A DNA stretch of 40,171 bases, from positions 1 through 40,171 of the forward strand of contig NZ_CADIKK010000049.1 in assembly GCF_902859915.1 (NCBI RefSeq), given 5' to 3'. Made by a program: the position numbers and the translations under genes. This DNA comes from Paraburkholderia ultramafica (GTDB taxonomy: Bacteria; Pseudomonadota; Gammaproteobacteria; Burkholderiales; Burkholderiaceae). The notes below the pieces were generated by a model. It did no database searches. It was given only the letters and a program-made list of their open reading frames with translations, and was not told where the DNA came from. Below are positions 30,815 through 39,860 of the stretch, piece after piece (position 1 is the first letter of the stretch; the number at the start of each line of letters is the position of its first letter).

Positions 30815-31825
30815 CTAGAACTTGTACGCCTTGTTCTTCGGATCGAAGGCCGAGTCGTCGAACGTCTGCGGCGTGATGGTTTCGAAGACGATCTTCTCGA
30901 ACAGCTCGCCATCGTTGTCGTAGGACTCGACGGTGCGGAAGTACGGATGCCGCAGATCGAGCCCGAGCGTTTCCTTCTTCGCGTAGAACTGCGGCTGCCC
31001 GATCGGCGTTTCGAAGGTGAAGGCCACCACGCGCACGCCGTCGACCGTCTTGACTTCCACCTGGGTCGAACGCGGCAGGCCGGCCTCGGCGTATTTCTTG
31101 CCCTCGCTGAGGTACTGGCTGGCGACATACTCGGTGCCCAGATCGCGCACGTGATGGTGCGATTGCGAGCGCGCGAGCACGCCGTTCAGCGAAGTCCACA
31201 ACGGCATCACGTTCATGATGCCGCCCAGGTGGCCGTACATTTCGTCGGTGCGTTTGGACTCGTCGTAGATGATTTCCTGGCCCGCGTGCGCGCCGCCGGG
31301 CAGCCACTTCGCGTAGATTCGCAGCGGGTCGTGCGCGAGCCGCACCAGCATGTGATCGGGCTTGTCCGGCCACTGGCCGCGAATGCGTTCCGAGCGCGCC
31401 ATGGTGAACTCGTACGACGGATAGCCGTTCGGCCCTTCCTTGATGTAGCGCGGCAACGCCAGCGGATCGAGCGACTGGAACAGCGCGACCAGCTGCGCGT
31501 CGTCGAGTTTCTCCAGCGCGCCGCTCTGTTGCGCGGCGCGCAGCCATTTGACCTGCTGATCCAGCGTGAGCTTGCCGACCTGCGAGGACGGCGTGGCCGG
31601 CGCCTTCACTGTGCTGACAGTGTCGAGCGAGGGCGGGCTGTGGTTCTGCGCGCGAGCCGCCGGTGCCGCGACGACGGCCGCGCCGGCGATCAGCGTGCCG
31701 ATCAGCAGTCCACGCGGCGAGACCGCACGCATTGACGCGGCGATCCGCGGCACAAGCGGCACGAGCCGGACGACGCGCATGAAGGCCGACGTGCGGGATG
31801 AGCGTGCGGGCAGGCGGTGCTTCAT
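30815..31825 (-). CDS. Exported DUF1571-family protein
   Basis: A 336-aa protein. It has a long basic N terminus and then a hydrophobic signal segment (GLLIGTLIAGAAVVAAPAAR, about 40-59) with cleavage after ARA-Q. A Pro/Ser/Thr linker and a globular domain from about 115 follow (PSYEFTMARSERIRGQWPDK, RIYAKWLPGGAHAGQEIIYD, and IGQPQFYAKKETLGLDLRHP). This fits the DUF1571 family, secreted proteins of unknown function with a lipoprotein-carrier-like look (from memory). The start at 31825 was chosen for GGAGAG upstream and the signal; the frame is open much further. It converges on the oxidase cluster with 8 bp between stops. Last gene of the fatty-acid cluster. Confidence 0.85.
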   Translation of the reverse strand: MKHRLPARSSRTSAFMRVVRLVPLVPRIAASMRAVSPRGLLIGTLIAGAAVVAAPAARAQNHSPPSLDTVSTVKAPATPSSQVGKLTLDQQVKWLRAAQQSGALEKLDDAQLVALFQSLDPLALPRYIKEGPNGYPSYEFTMARSERIRGQWPDKPDHMLVRLAHDPLRIYAKWLPGGAHAGQEIIYDESKRTDEMYGHLGGIMNVMPLWTSLNGVLARSQSHHHVRDLGTEYVASQYLSEGKKYAEAGLPRSTQVEVKTVDGVRVVAFTFETPIGQPQFYAKKETLGLDLRHPYFRTVESYDNDGELFEKIVFETITPQTFDDSAFDPKNKAYKF

Positions 31826-31860
31826 GAGTCTCTCCGAAAGATGACGCGGCGCGTAGCCTG

Positions 31861-33690
31861 TCAGGCAGGCTTTTGCTTCGCGAGTTCCTCGTCGCGCAGC
31901 GCGCGGCGCAGAATCTTGCCGACGTTGGTTTGCGGCAGCTCGTCGCGGAACTCGACCAGCTTCGGCACCTTGTAGGCGGTCAGATTCTTGCGGCAATGGG
32001 CGATCACCTGTTCCGCGGTCAGCGACGGATTGCGCCGGACGATGAACACCTTCACCCGTTCGCCCTGCGCCGCATCGGGCACGCCGATTGCGGCCACTTC
32101 GCGCACGTCCGGATGCGCGGCGATCACGTCTTCGACCTCGTTCGGATAGACGTTGAAGCCTGACACAATGATCATGTCCTTCTTCCGGTCGATCAGGCGG
32201 ATGAAGCCGCGCGAGTCCATCACGCCGATGTCGCCGGTGGCGAGCCAGCCGTCGTCGTCGATCACCTTCGCGGTTTCTTCCGGGCGGTTCCAGTAGCCTT
32301 TCATCACCTGCGGCCCCTTCACGCACAACTCGCCCGCTTCGCCGATGTTCGCCCAGCTGCCGTCGTCCTTCCTGAAGCGCACCTGAGTGGACGGCGCGGG
32401 CAAGCCGATCGATCCTTCGAAGTCGCGCAGACTGGTCAGATCGACCGGATTCATCGACACGATCGGCGAGCATTCGGTCAGCCCGTAGCCTTCGATGATC
32501 GGTTTGCCGGTGACGGCCTTGAAGCGGTCGGCGACCGCCTTCTGCGTGGCCATGCCGCCCGCCATCGCGAGCTTGAGGTTCGAGAAGTCGCGCTTGCGGA
32601 ACTCTTCGTTTTCGAGGAACGCGTTGTAGAGCGTGTTGACCGCCGTCATGCCGGTAAACTTCTCGTGACGGATGATCATCATCACGCGCTTGATATCGCG
32701 CGGATTGGCGATCAGGATGTTGCGCCCGCCGAGTCCCATGAAGATCAGCGCGTTCACGGTCAGCGAGTAGATGTGATAGAGCGGCAGCGGCGTGAGGACC
32801 GTTTCGACTTCGCCGTTCAACTGACGCTCGGCCCACGCCTTCGCCTGCAGCAGATTGGCGATCATGTTCCTGTGCGTGAGCATCGCGCCTTTCGCGACGC
32901 CGGTGGTGCCGCCGGTGTATTGCAGAAACGCGATGTCGTCGTGAGCGGCGCGCATGGGTATCAGCGGCCGCGTATAGCCGGTCGAAAGCGCTGTGAGCAG
33001 CGGCACCGCCTGCGGCAGGTTGTACGCGGGCACCATCTTCTTCACGTGCCGCAACATGAAATTGAGCAGACGTCCCTTCGGATTCAGGCCGTCGGCGAGC
33101 AGATCGCCGAGGCCCGTCACGATGACGTTCTTCACCTTGGTGCCCGGCAGCGCCTGTTCGACAGTCTTCGCGAAGTTCTCGAATGCGATGAGGGTTTGCG
33201 CGCCGCTGTCCTTCAACTGATGCGCGAGCTCGCGCACCGTGTAGAGCGGATTCACGTTGACCACTACAGCGCCAGCTTTCAGCACGCCAAACAGCGAGAC
33301 CGGATACTGGAACGTATTCGGCAGCATGATCGCGACGCGCTCGCCCGGCTTCACGCCGATGCTTTGCAGATAGGCGGCGAACGCGGTGGCCTTGCGGCCC
33401 AGTTCGCCGTACGTCAGATTCGCGCCGACGCTCACATACGCGACCCGCTCGCGGAACTTCGCGGTACATTCGTCGAAGAACTGCACGAGCGACTCGTATT
33501 GCGCAACGTCGATGTCATGCGGCACGTCCGCCGGATACGACGCGTACCAGATGCCGTCAGTGTTGGGCGCGGGGTGCGACGTTCGGGCGGCGGGCACCGG
33601 CGCAGGTGCCTCGCTCGCTGCGTTCGCTGCACTCGCCGCTGCTGCGGACCCGGCGGCGGGTGACAGCGGGGCTTGAGTTGGCTGGGTCAT
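31861..33690 (-). CDS. fadD: Long-chain fatty acid-CoA ligase FadD
   Basis: A 609-aa ANL-superfamily enzyme that activates fatty acids to acyl-CoA through an acyl-adenylate. The P-loop is YTGGTTGVAKGAMLTHRN (about 252-269). The A5 motif is GYGLTECSPIVSMNPVD, with TGDIGVMDSRGFIRLIDRKK (about 485-504) as A7-A8 hinge. The C-terminal GKILRRALRDEEL carries the catalytic lysine. The N-terminal 45 residues are an Ala/Pro-rich extension not found in E. coli FadD (561 aa). It lies 137 bp after the thiolase gene and 35 bp before the DUF1571 gene, all on the minus strand. The fatty-acid chain length preference is inferred from family only. Confidence 0.94.
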   Translation of the reverse strand: MTQPTQAPLSPAAGSAAAASAANAASEAPAPVPAARTSHPAPNTDGIWYASYPADVPHDIDVAQYESLVQFFDECTAKFRERVAYVSVGANLTYGELGRKATAFAAYLQSIGVKPGERVAIMLPNTFQYPVSLFGVLKAGAVVVNVNPLYTVRELAHQLKDSGAQTLIAFENFAKTVEQALPGTKVKNVIVTGLGDLLADGLNPKGRLLNFMLRHVKKMVPAYNLPQAVPLLTALSTGYTRPLIPMRAAHDDIAFLQYTGGTTGVAKGAMLTHRNMIANLLQAKAWAERQLNGEVETVLTPLPLYHIYSLTVNALIFMGLGGRNILIANPRDIKRVMMIIRHEKFTGMTAVNTLYNAFLENEEFRKRDFSNLKLAMAGGMATQKAVADRFKAVTGKPIIEGYGLTECSPIVSMNPVDLTSLRDFEGSIGLPAPSTQVRFRKDDGSWANIGEAGELCVKGPQVMKGYWNRPEETAKVIDDDGWLATGDIGVMDSRGFIRLIDRKKDMIIVSGFNVYPNEVEDVIAAHPDVREVAAIGVPDAAQGERVKVFIVRRNPSLTAEQVIAHCRKNLTAYKVPKLVEFRDELPQTNVGKILRRALRDEELAKQKPA

Positions 33691-33827
33691 CGGTCGTCTC
33701 CTGAAGCCGTGGCTTCATCTGTTTGTGTGCTGGTTTCACGGCCAGTCATCGAAGCAAGCAAAGCGTGCATGGCAGCAGCGCGTGAAGTGGAACCCTCGTG
33801 AAGCGAATGCAAAAACGGCTGCGCCGC

Positions 33828-35129
33828 TCAGCGCTCCAGAATCGCGACCACTCCCTGGCCGCCCGCGGCGCAGATCGAGATCAGCCCGCGCGCGGTGCCG
33901 GCCGGTTTGTCGAGCTGCGCGAGCAGCTTCGCGAGGCCGGCGACGATGCGCCCGCCCGTCGCCGCGAACGGATGGCCGGTGGCAAGCGAACTGCCGTTCA
34001 CGTTCAGTTTCCTCCGATCGATCGCGCCGAGCGGGCCCGGCAAGCCGAGCTGGGTGCGGCAATACTCGTCATCCTGCCACGCCGCGAGCGTGCACAACAC
34101 CTGGGCCGCGAACGCTTCGTGGATTTCGTAAAAATCGAAGTCCTGCAACGTGAGGCCGGCGCGCGCCAGCATGCGCGGCACGGCATAGGCGGGCGCCATC
34201 AACAGGCCTTCCTTCCGGTCGAAAAAGTCGACGGCGGCCGTCTCCGACCAGCTCAGATACGCGAGCACCGGCAGCCCATGCCGGGCCGCCCAGGCCTCGC
34301 TCGCGAGCAGCACGGCGGACGCGCCGTCGGTGAGCGGCGTCGAGTTGCCGGCGGTCAGCGTGCCGGCGTCGCGGTCGAACACCGGCTTCAGGCTCGCGAG
34401 TTTTTCGAGCGTCAGATCGGCGCGCAGATTGTTGTCGCGCGAGAGGCCGCGGTACGGCGTCATCAGATCGTTGACGAAGCCGCGCGCGTACGCGTCGGCG
34501 AGCTTGCGGTGGCTGTCGTAGGCGAGCACGTCCTGGGCCTCGCGCGAGATGTTCCAGCGCTTGGCCATCAGCTCGCAGTGCTCGCCCATCGACAGCCCGG
34601 TGCGCGGCTCGACGTTGCGCGGCAGCAGCGGCTTGAAAAACATCCCGGGGCGCAGCTTGCTCAGCGCGCCGACGCGCTGCCCCGTGCTCTTGCCGCGGTT
34701 CGCTTCGAGCAGGATCTTGCGCATCCGCTCGTTGACGCCGATCGGCGCATCGGACGTGGTATCGACGCCGCCCGCAATGCCCACTTCGATCTGCCCGAGG
34801 GCGATTTTGCTGGCGACGAGGATGGCCGCTTCGAGCCCCGTGCCGCACGCCTGCTGCACGTCGTAGGCGGGCGTCTCCCTGGCGAGCGTGGTGGACAGCA
34901 CGGCTTCGCGCGTCAGATTGAAGTCGCGCGAATGCTTGATCACGGCGCCGGCCGCGACTTCGCCCAGACGTTGGCCGTGCAGGTTGTAGCGGTCGATCAG
35001 CCCTTGCAGCGTGAAGGTCAGCATGTCCTGATTCGACGCGGTCGCGTAGGCGGTATTCGAGCGGGCAAACGGGATCCGGTTGCCCCCGACGATGGCGACG
35101 CGGCGCACGGCGGGTAGCGGGTTGGACAT
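33828..35129 (-). CDS. Acetyl-CoA C-acyltransferase (thiolase, FadI-like)
   Basis: A 433-aa thiolase that cleaves 3-ketoacyl-CoA with CoA (beta-oxidation) or runs in reverse. The nucleophile Cys95 is in DVQQACGTGLEAAI. The His of the active site lies in YEIHEAFAAQ (His337), a second His in LATGHPFAATGG (His386), and the acid-base Cys420 in SICAAGGQG. The Cys95, His386 and Cys420 set is complete, so it should be active. The length of 433 fits the FadI/trifunctional-beta type better than the 390-aa PhaA type. It stands between the MaoC and FadD genes. Confidence 0.93.
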   Translation of the reverse strand: MSNPLPAVRRVAIVGGNRIPFARSNTAYATASNQDMLTFTLQGLIDRYNLHGQRLGEVAAGAVIKHSRDFNLTREAVLSTTLARETPAYDVQQACGTGLEAAILVASKIALGQIEVGIAGGVDTTSDAPIGVNERMRKILLEANRGKSTGQRVGALSKLRPGMFFKPLLPRNVEPRTGLSMGEHCELMAKRWNISREAQDVLAYDSHRKLADAYARGFVNDLMTPYRGLSRDNNLRADLTLEKLASLKPVFDRDAGTLTAGNSTPLTDGASAVLLASEAWAARHGLPVLAYLSWSETAAVDFFDRKEGLLMAPAYAVPRMLARAGLTLQDFDFYEIHEAFAAQVLCTLAAWQDDEYCRTQLGLPGPLGAIDRRKLNVNGSSLATGHPFAATGGRIVAGLAKLLAQLDKPAGTARGLISICAAGGQGVVAILER

Positions 35130-35279
35130 GCTTGGCTCCTTCGGGTCGTTCCCTGGTTATTGAGTGGTGCGAATGGTGCGCGGATCGTGAGTTTGGCGAT
35201 CGGTGGGTCCTGATTCAACAACGAATCCGGGCGGCGTTAATTCCATGTTTCCATGCCGTGATACAACGTCGCGCGTACG

Positions 35280-36224
35280 TCATTGCAGCCGCCACTGCAT
35301 GCGGCCGCGCAAATGCGGCTTTTCGCCGGCGATATCGCGCACCTCGAGGTCGCGTTCGATCAGCGACGGCGCCGCGCTCCACAACGACGCTTCGCCCGGC
35401 AGCAGCAGCGGCAGCTTGAATTCGGCGCTGAGCGACGCTTCGGCCAGCGGCTTCGGCGGTTGCAGCGCGGAGGCGGCGCGCGCCAGCGTCCACATGCCAT
35501 GCGCGATCGCGCGCGGAAAACCGAACGCCTTCGCCGACAGCGCGGCGAGGTGGATCGGGTTGTAGTCGCCGGACACGCTCGCGTAGTCGCGGCCCAGTTG
35601 CGGCGCGAGTTGCCAGCGCGCGATGCGTTGCAGCGCATCCGGCCCGAGTTCGAGCGCAGCGAGCGGGTTGCCCCGCGCCGGCACCGCGCGTTTCAGGTAG
35701 ACGCTGTCGCCGTCCCACACCGCCTCGCCGCGCCGGTACATGCGCGTATGCAGCACGAACGCCTGGCCCTTGTCGTGACGCAGCAGCGCGCCGAATTCCA
35801 CTTCGACGCGCAGCATGTCGTTGTACGCGAGCGGCCGGCGCAGCCGCACGTGGTTGGCCAGATGCAAGAGCCCGAGCGCCGGCCACGGAAACGCCGGGTC
35901 GGTCAGCATCAGCAGATGCAGCGGAAAGGCGAGCAGGTGCGGATAGGTGAGCGGCACGCCGTGCTCGGGGATAAAACCGCAGACGCGCGCGTAACGCCAG
36001 ACCGGCCCCGGATCGAGCGCGACGGCGGGGCGCACGAGGCGCAGCGGCGGCAGATGCGCCGTCTGTATCTGGCGCCCGCGCTTGACGATGCCCGACAACG
36101 CGCGCGCATAGAGCTTCGCCGGCGCGGGCAAGGTTTCGATCACGACGGTTTTGGGTCGGGCCGCGTCAGGCCGCACCGCGCTCGATGCGTGACGGTCCCC
36201 GAACGGATCACCCGGCTCGCGCAT
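35280..36224 (-). CDS. MaoC-family enoyl-CoA hydratase (double hotdog)
   Basis: A 314-aa protein. The C-terminal half has the (R)-specific hydratase motif SGDYNPIHLAALSAKAFGFP followed by RAIAHGMWTL (about 225-255), with the Asp and His of hydratase 2. The N-terminal half (about 50-150, LPPLRLVRPAVALDPGPVWR, LTYPHLLAFPLHLLMLTDPA) looks like a second, substrate-binding hotdog. This pairs logically with the FabG-like reductase two bases upstream: both would act on (R)-3-hydroxyacyl-CoA. ATG 36224 is used because the preceding stop ends at 36227; the frame stays open beyond it into the neighbour. Confidence 0.9.
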   Translation of the reverse strand: MREPGDPFGDRHASSAVRPDAARPKTVVIETLPAPAKLYARALSGIVKRGRQIQTAHLPPLRLVRPAVALDPGPVWRYARVCGFIPEHGVPLTYPHLLAFPLHLLMLTDPAFPWPALGLLHLANHVRLRRPLAYNDMLRVEVEFGALLRHDKGQAFVLHTRMYRRGEAVWDGDSVYLKRAVPARGNPLAALELGPDALQRIARWQLAPQLGRDYASVSGDYNPIHLAALSAKAFGFPRAIAHGMWTLARAASALQPPKPLAEASLSAEFKLPLLLPGEASLWSAAPSLIERDLEVRDIAGEKPHLRGRMQWRLQ

Positions 36225-36226
36225 GC

Positions 36227-37696
36227 TCACGCTCCAATCAGGCTTTGTCCGCACACGCGCACGATCTGGCCGCTGACGCCGGCCGCTCCCGGATGCGCGA
36301 GCCACGCGATGGTCTGCGCGACGTCGACCGGCTGGCCGCCCTGGCTCATCGAGTTCATGCGGCGGCCGGCTTCGCGGAGGGTCAGCGGCATCCTGGCGGT
36401 CATCTGCGTTTCGATGAAGCCGGGCGCGACCGCGTTGATCGTGATGCCGCGCGCGCGCAAATGCGGCGCCATGCTTTGCACCCGGCCGATCACGCCGGCC
36501 TTCGAGGTCGCGTAATTGGTCTGGCCGAGGTTGCCCGCAATGCCGCTGATCGACGACACGCCGATGATCCGGCCGCCGTCGCGCAGAATGCCGGCGGCGA
36601 GCAGCGCGTCGTCGATCCGTTCCTGCGCGCTCAGGTTGATGTCGATCACGCTTTGCCACATGGCGTCGGTCATCTTTGCGATGGTCTTGTCCTTCGTAAT
36701 GCCGGCGTTGTGCACGACGATGTCCACCCCCTGTTCGTCGAGCGCGGCGGCGATCTGCGCGGGGGCTTCCGGCGCGGCGATGTCGAACGCGAGGGCGGTG
36801 CCGTTCAACTGGCGCAGGGTCGCGTCGAGCGCGTCGCGCGCGGACGGCATGTCGATGCCGATCACGTGCGCGCCTTCGGCCGCCAGCACGCTCGCAATCG
36901 CCGCGCCGATACCGCGCGCGGCGCCGGTCACGACCGCGCGGCGGCCCGCGAGCGGCTGTGACCAGTCGAATGCGGGTGTGGTCGGGACGCCAGCGCCGGC
37001 AGCGTCGTTGGGGCTGTCAGGGCCGCCAGCGTCACCGTGGCCGCCAAAGCCGCCAGCGGCGATGCGCACCACCTGGCCCGACACATACGCCGAACGCGGC
37101 GACAGAAAGAATCGCAGCGTCGCTTCAAGGCCGCTTTCCGCACCTTGCGCGACGTAGACGAGATTCGCCGTGATGGCACGCCGGGCTTCCTTGCCGAGCG
37201 AACGCGTCAGGCCTTCGAGCGCGCGCTGCGCGGTCCACTGACGCGGGCTCGCGCACGACTCCGGCGGCCGTCCCAGCACGACGATGCGCCCGCACTTGCC
37301 GAGCGAGCGCAGCGTATCGTGAAAGAAGCCGTGCAGCGGGGCCAGCTGGCTGCTGTCTTCGATACCGCTCGCGTCGAACAGCAGTGCCGCGAGCTTGCCG
37401 GGCGAGCCGGCTTCCGCCGGTTCGAACCGCCCGGTCATCAGGCCGTGGCGAGTGGCGAGCGGCACCCACAACCCCGCGCTTTCATGCGCGACGCTCGTCA
37501 CGCCGATGCTCGCCACCAGATTTGCGAGCGCGTCGAGCAGACGCGGCTCGCGGCCCGCGCCGATCGCCACCAGCCCGTCGAACTCGGGCCGGTCCGCGCG
37601 ATAGCGGCGCAGCACCTCGGGCAACGGCCATCCTAGCGAGCGCGCGAGGCGCGCGCCCAACGGTGAGTTGACGAAGTTCAGGTAAGAGTCGTTCAT
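36227..37696 (-). CDS. High-molecular-weight FabG-type 3-oxoacyl reductase (SDR)
   Basis: A 489-aa protein, twice the usual SDR size. The N-terminal 240 residues are a degenerate Rossmann-like domain without a TGxxxGIG motif. The C-terminal SDR has TGAARGIG (257-264), NAG (330-332), Ser382, Tyr395 and Lys399 in GVSSISGIAGNLGQTNYATS, a complete catalytic set. This layout matches the FabG4 class, which reduces 3-oxoacyl-CoA with NAD(H) (family knowledge). Between the domains is a Gly/Asp/Pro linker (about 214-245). The start at 37696 (MNDSYLNFV) is preferred; the open frame upstream runs through a palindromic repeat. The stop is two bases from the MaoC start, so the genes are coupled. Confidence 0.92.
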   Translation of the reverse strand: MNDSYLNFVNSPLGARLARSLGWPLPEVLRRYRADRPEFDGLVAIGAGREPRLLDALANLVASIGVTSVAHESAGLWVPLATRHGLMTGRFEPAEAGSPGKLAALLFDASGIEDSSQLAPLHGFFHDTLRSLGKCGRIVVLGRPPESCASPRQWTAQRALEGLTRSLGKEARRAITANLVYVAQGAESGLEATLRFFLSPRSAYVSGQVVRIAAGGFGGHGDAGGPDSPNDAAGAGVPTTPAFDWSQPLAGRRAVVTGAARGIGAAIASVLAAEGAHVIGIDMPSARDALDATLRQLNGTALAFDIAAPEAPAQIAAALDEQGVDIVVHNAGITKDKTIAKMTDAMWQSVIDINLSAQERIDDALLAAGILRDGGRIIGVSSISGIAGNLGQTNYATSKAGVIGRVQSMAPHLRARGITINAVAPGFIETQMTARMPLTLREAGRRMNSMSQGGQPVDVAQTIAWLAHPGAAGVSGQIVRVCGQSLIGA

Positions 37697-37730
37697 ATTG
37701 TTGGTCGCTCCGCTGGCTACGCCCCCGTAG

Positions 37731-37778
37731 GAAGTCCCCTTGGGGGGCGCCCCGAACGAAGCCCCCTTGGGGGACTTC
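37731..37778. repeat. GC-rich palindromic element between the fadE remnant and the FabG-type gene
   Basis: GAAGTCCCC (37731-37739) pairs with GGGGACTTC (37770-37778). Inside, a G-run (37742-37747) can pair with a C-run (37762-37766), so the whole 48 bp can fold. CCCCTTGGGG-like cores occur twice. No T-tract follows. It resembles the dispersed palindromic elements seen in intergenic DNA of this group (impression from memory). Confidence 0.6.
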
Positions 37779-37858
37779 GGACGTGTGTCAGTGTGCACTG
37801 AGTTGGGCGCATCGGGTGCGCGCTCACAGGATGTTTTTTGCACGCGCCCGGACTGAAC

Positions 37859-38488
37859 TCAGGCCGCGGGTTCCAGCGCGTGGTCGAGCATCTCCCGGCG
37901 TTTTTGCAGACTCGCGAGCATGTCGAAGTCGGCCGGGAAGTCATCGACCTTCATGACTTGCGCGCCATAGCGTGCGTAATCGTCGAGCACGCGGCGATCG
38001 TCGGCGTCGATCAGGCCTTGCTTCTGGGCCGTGTCGGTCCACGCGGCGAGATGCGGCAGGCTTTGCGGCATCGGTGCGAGCAGACCCTGCCTGACCGCGT
38101 CGCGCAGCTTCTGGTCGATCTGCGTGAAACGCGGATTCAGCTCGAGCACCAGCTCGCCGTAGCCGAGCGCATCGACATCCGGATGCGGCACGTACGAGTC
38201 GGACACCAGGCGCTCGCGCGCCGCGCCGGGCGTTTGCATCAGCTCGGCGACTTCGCTGCCGAGCTGGTCCGACGGCTCGCGACAGGGCAGGCCGAACGGG
38301 AACGCGAGCACACGCACGAGGCGGGCGACGACGCGGTTCGGGTAATTCGCGAGCACGCCGTCGAGTGCATGCTGCGCCTTGTACAACGAGTCCTCGACGC
38401 CCCAGCGCACCAGTGGCAGATCTTCCTGCTGACGGCCTTCGTCTTCGAAGCGCTTGAGCGTGGCCGAGATCAGGTACAGCTGGGACAC
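37859..38488 (-). pseudogene. fadE: 3' remnant of acyl-CoA dehydrogenase fadE
   Basis: The frame of 209 aa matches only the C-terminal FadE-specific domain (DUF1974 type): SQLYLISATLKRFEDEGRQQ, VRWGVEDSLYKAQHALDGVL, RVVARLVRVLAFPFGLPCRE, VLELNPRFTQIDQKLRDAVR. FadE of E. coli is 814 aa. The FAD- and substrate-binding acyl-CoA dehydrogenase core of about 600 residues is absent. Homology begins right at the GTG (38488), where FadE has VLSQLY, and the sequence further 5' is unrelated. The rest of the frame is intact, with no internal stop, so the loss may be recent. It stands at the head of a cluster that otherwise supplies all remaining beta-oxidation-type steps. Confidence 0.8.
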
Positions 38489-38612
38489 TGGGTTTGGCTT
38501 TGCGCGTGCGGCGTGCAGCGTGACGCGTGTTTCGCGTCGCGGCGGTTCGAGCCGCCTTGGTGGCTACCGTGCCTGGGAACGCGCCGGCAAAATAGCTGTC
38601 GAGTTCGAACGC

Positions 38613-39860
38613 TTAAAGCTGTTGACCCAGAGGACCGCCTGCGGGGCCTGCCGCAAGCTCTTTCGCCGACTGCGTCATGTCGATGCCGCGACGCTCGCGG
38701 CTGAACGGAATCAGCGCGGCAATCACCACGACCACGATGCCGATCACCACCGCCATCACGAGCGCGTAGTTGTTGCCGTGCGCTTCCGCGGCGCTTGCCT
38801 GCAGCGGGCCGTTCACCGACGCGATCAGATTGCCGAGCTGGTACACGAGACCGGGGAAGGTCGCGCGAATTTCATCGGGCGAGATTTCGTTCAGGTGCAC
38901 CGGGATCACACCCCATGCGCCCTGCACGGAGATCTGCATCAGGAACGCGCCGAGCGCGAGCAGCACCGGGGTGGTCGAGAAGGCCCACAGCGGCAGCACC
39001 GGCAAGGCGATCAACACGGCGATAAAGATCGCGCGCTTGCGGCCGATCTTTTCCGAAAACCAACCGAAGAACAGGCCGCCGCAAATCGCGCCGATGTTCA
39101 GCACGATCGTGATCCACGACACCGTGTGCGCGTCGAACTGATGCTGCACACGCAGGAAGGTCGGATACAGATCCTGTGAGCCGTGCGAGAAGAAGTTGAA
39201 CGCGGTCATCAGCACGATCGCGTAAATCGACAGCCCGACGTTCTGCTTCAACATGGCGACCAGGCCCGGCCGCACTTTCTTTTCGAGGGTCTGGAAGGCC
39301 GGCGATTCCGGCACGTGCGCACGGATGTACAACACGAGCAGCGCGGGCAGCACGCCGACAAAGAACATGCCGCGCCAGCCGATGTATTGATAGAAGACCC
39401 CGAACACGACCGACGCGAGCAGATAACCGCTCGGATAACCCGCCTGCAGCAGACCCGAGACGATGCCGCGCGACTTCGGCGGCACGGTTTCCATCGTCAG
39501 TGCGCCGCCGACGCCCCATTCGCCGCCCATCGCGATGCCGAACAGCGCACGCAGCACCAGCAGCGTCATCAGATTCGGCGACAGGCCGGACAGCAATTCC
39601 AGCAGCGAGAAGCACGCGATGTTGAGCATCAGCGTGGGACGGCGGCCGTACCTGTCGGCGAGCCAGCCGAAAATCAATGCGCCGACCGGCCGCATCATCA
39701 AGGTCAGCATAATCGCGACGGCCACCGACGGGATCGTCGTATTGAATTCCGCCGCGATATCTTTCAATACGAACACCATTAGAAAGAAATCGAATGCGTC
39801 GAGTGTCCAGCCCAGATAGGCGGCTATCGTGACGTTTCTCTGTTCCCGAGTCCAGCTCAT
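38613..39860 (-). CDS. MFS transporter, sialate/carboxylate:H+ symporter type
   Basis: A 415-aa inner-membrane transporter of 12 predicted helices. The start WTREQRNVTIAAYLGWTLDA, followed by FDFFLMVFVLKDIA, is characteristic of the SHS group (NanT, Jen1-like lactate/pyruvate carriers). Motif A GWLADRYGRRPTL is at about 64-76, and LFGIAMGGEWGVGGALTMET is at about 102-121. The second half repeats motif A as GWFSEKIGRKRAI. The substrate is probably a monocarboxylate or sugar acid (family inference). ATG 39860 has AGGAGA upstream; the longer frame has no ribosome site. The region just 3' of this gene is the breakpoint of the fadE remnant. Confidence 0.9.
   Translation of the reverse strand: MSWTREQRNVTIAAYLGWTLDAFDFFLMVFVLKDIAAEFNTTIPSVAVAIMLTLMMRPVGALIFGWLADRYGRRPTLMLNIACFSLLELLSGLSPNLMTLLVLRALFGIAMGGEWGVGGALTMETVPPKSRGIVSGLLQAGYPSGYLLASVVFGVFYQYIGWRGMFFVGVLPALLVLYIRAHVPESPAFQTLEKKVRPGLVAMLKQNVGLSIYAIVLMTAFNFFSHGSQDLYPTFLRVQHQFDAHTVSWITIVLNIGAICGGLFFGWFSEKIGRKRAIFIAVLIALPVLPLWAFSTTPVLLALGAFLMQISVQGAWGVIPVHLNEISPDEIRATFPGLVYQLGNLIASVNGPLQASAAEAHGNNYALVMAVVIGIVVVVIAALIPFSRERRGIDMTQSAKELAAGPAGGPLGQQL

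Noticed and set aside
30815..33469. An 884-aa frame joining the DUF1571 protein to an upstream extension
   Set aside because: The extension lies out of frame over fadD and has no homology. A ribosome site and signal peptide place the DUF1571 start at 31825.
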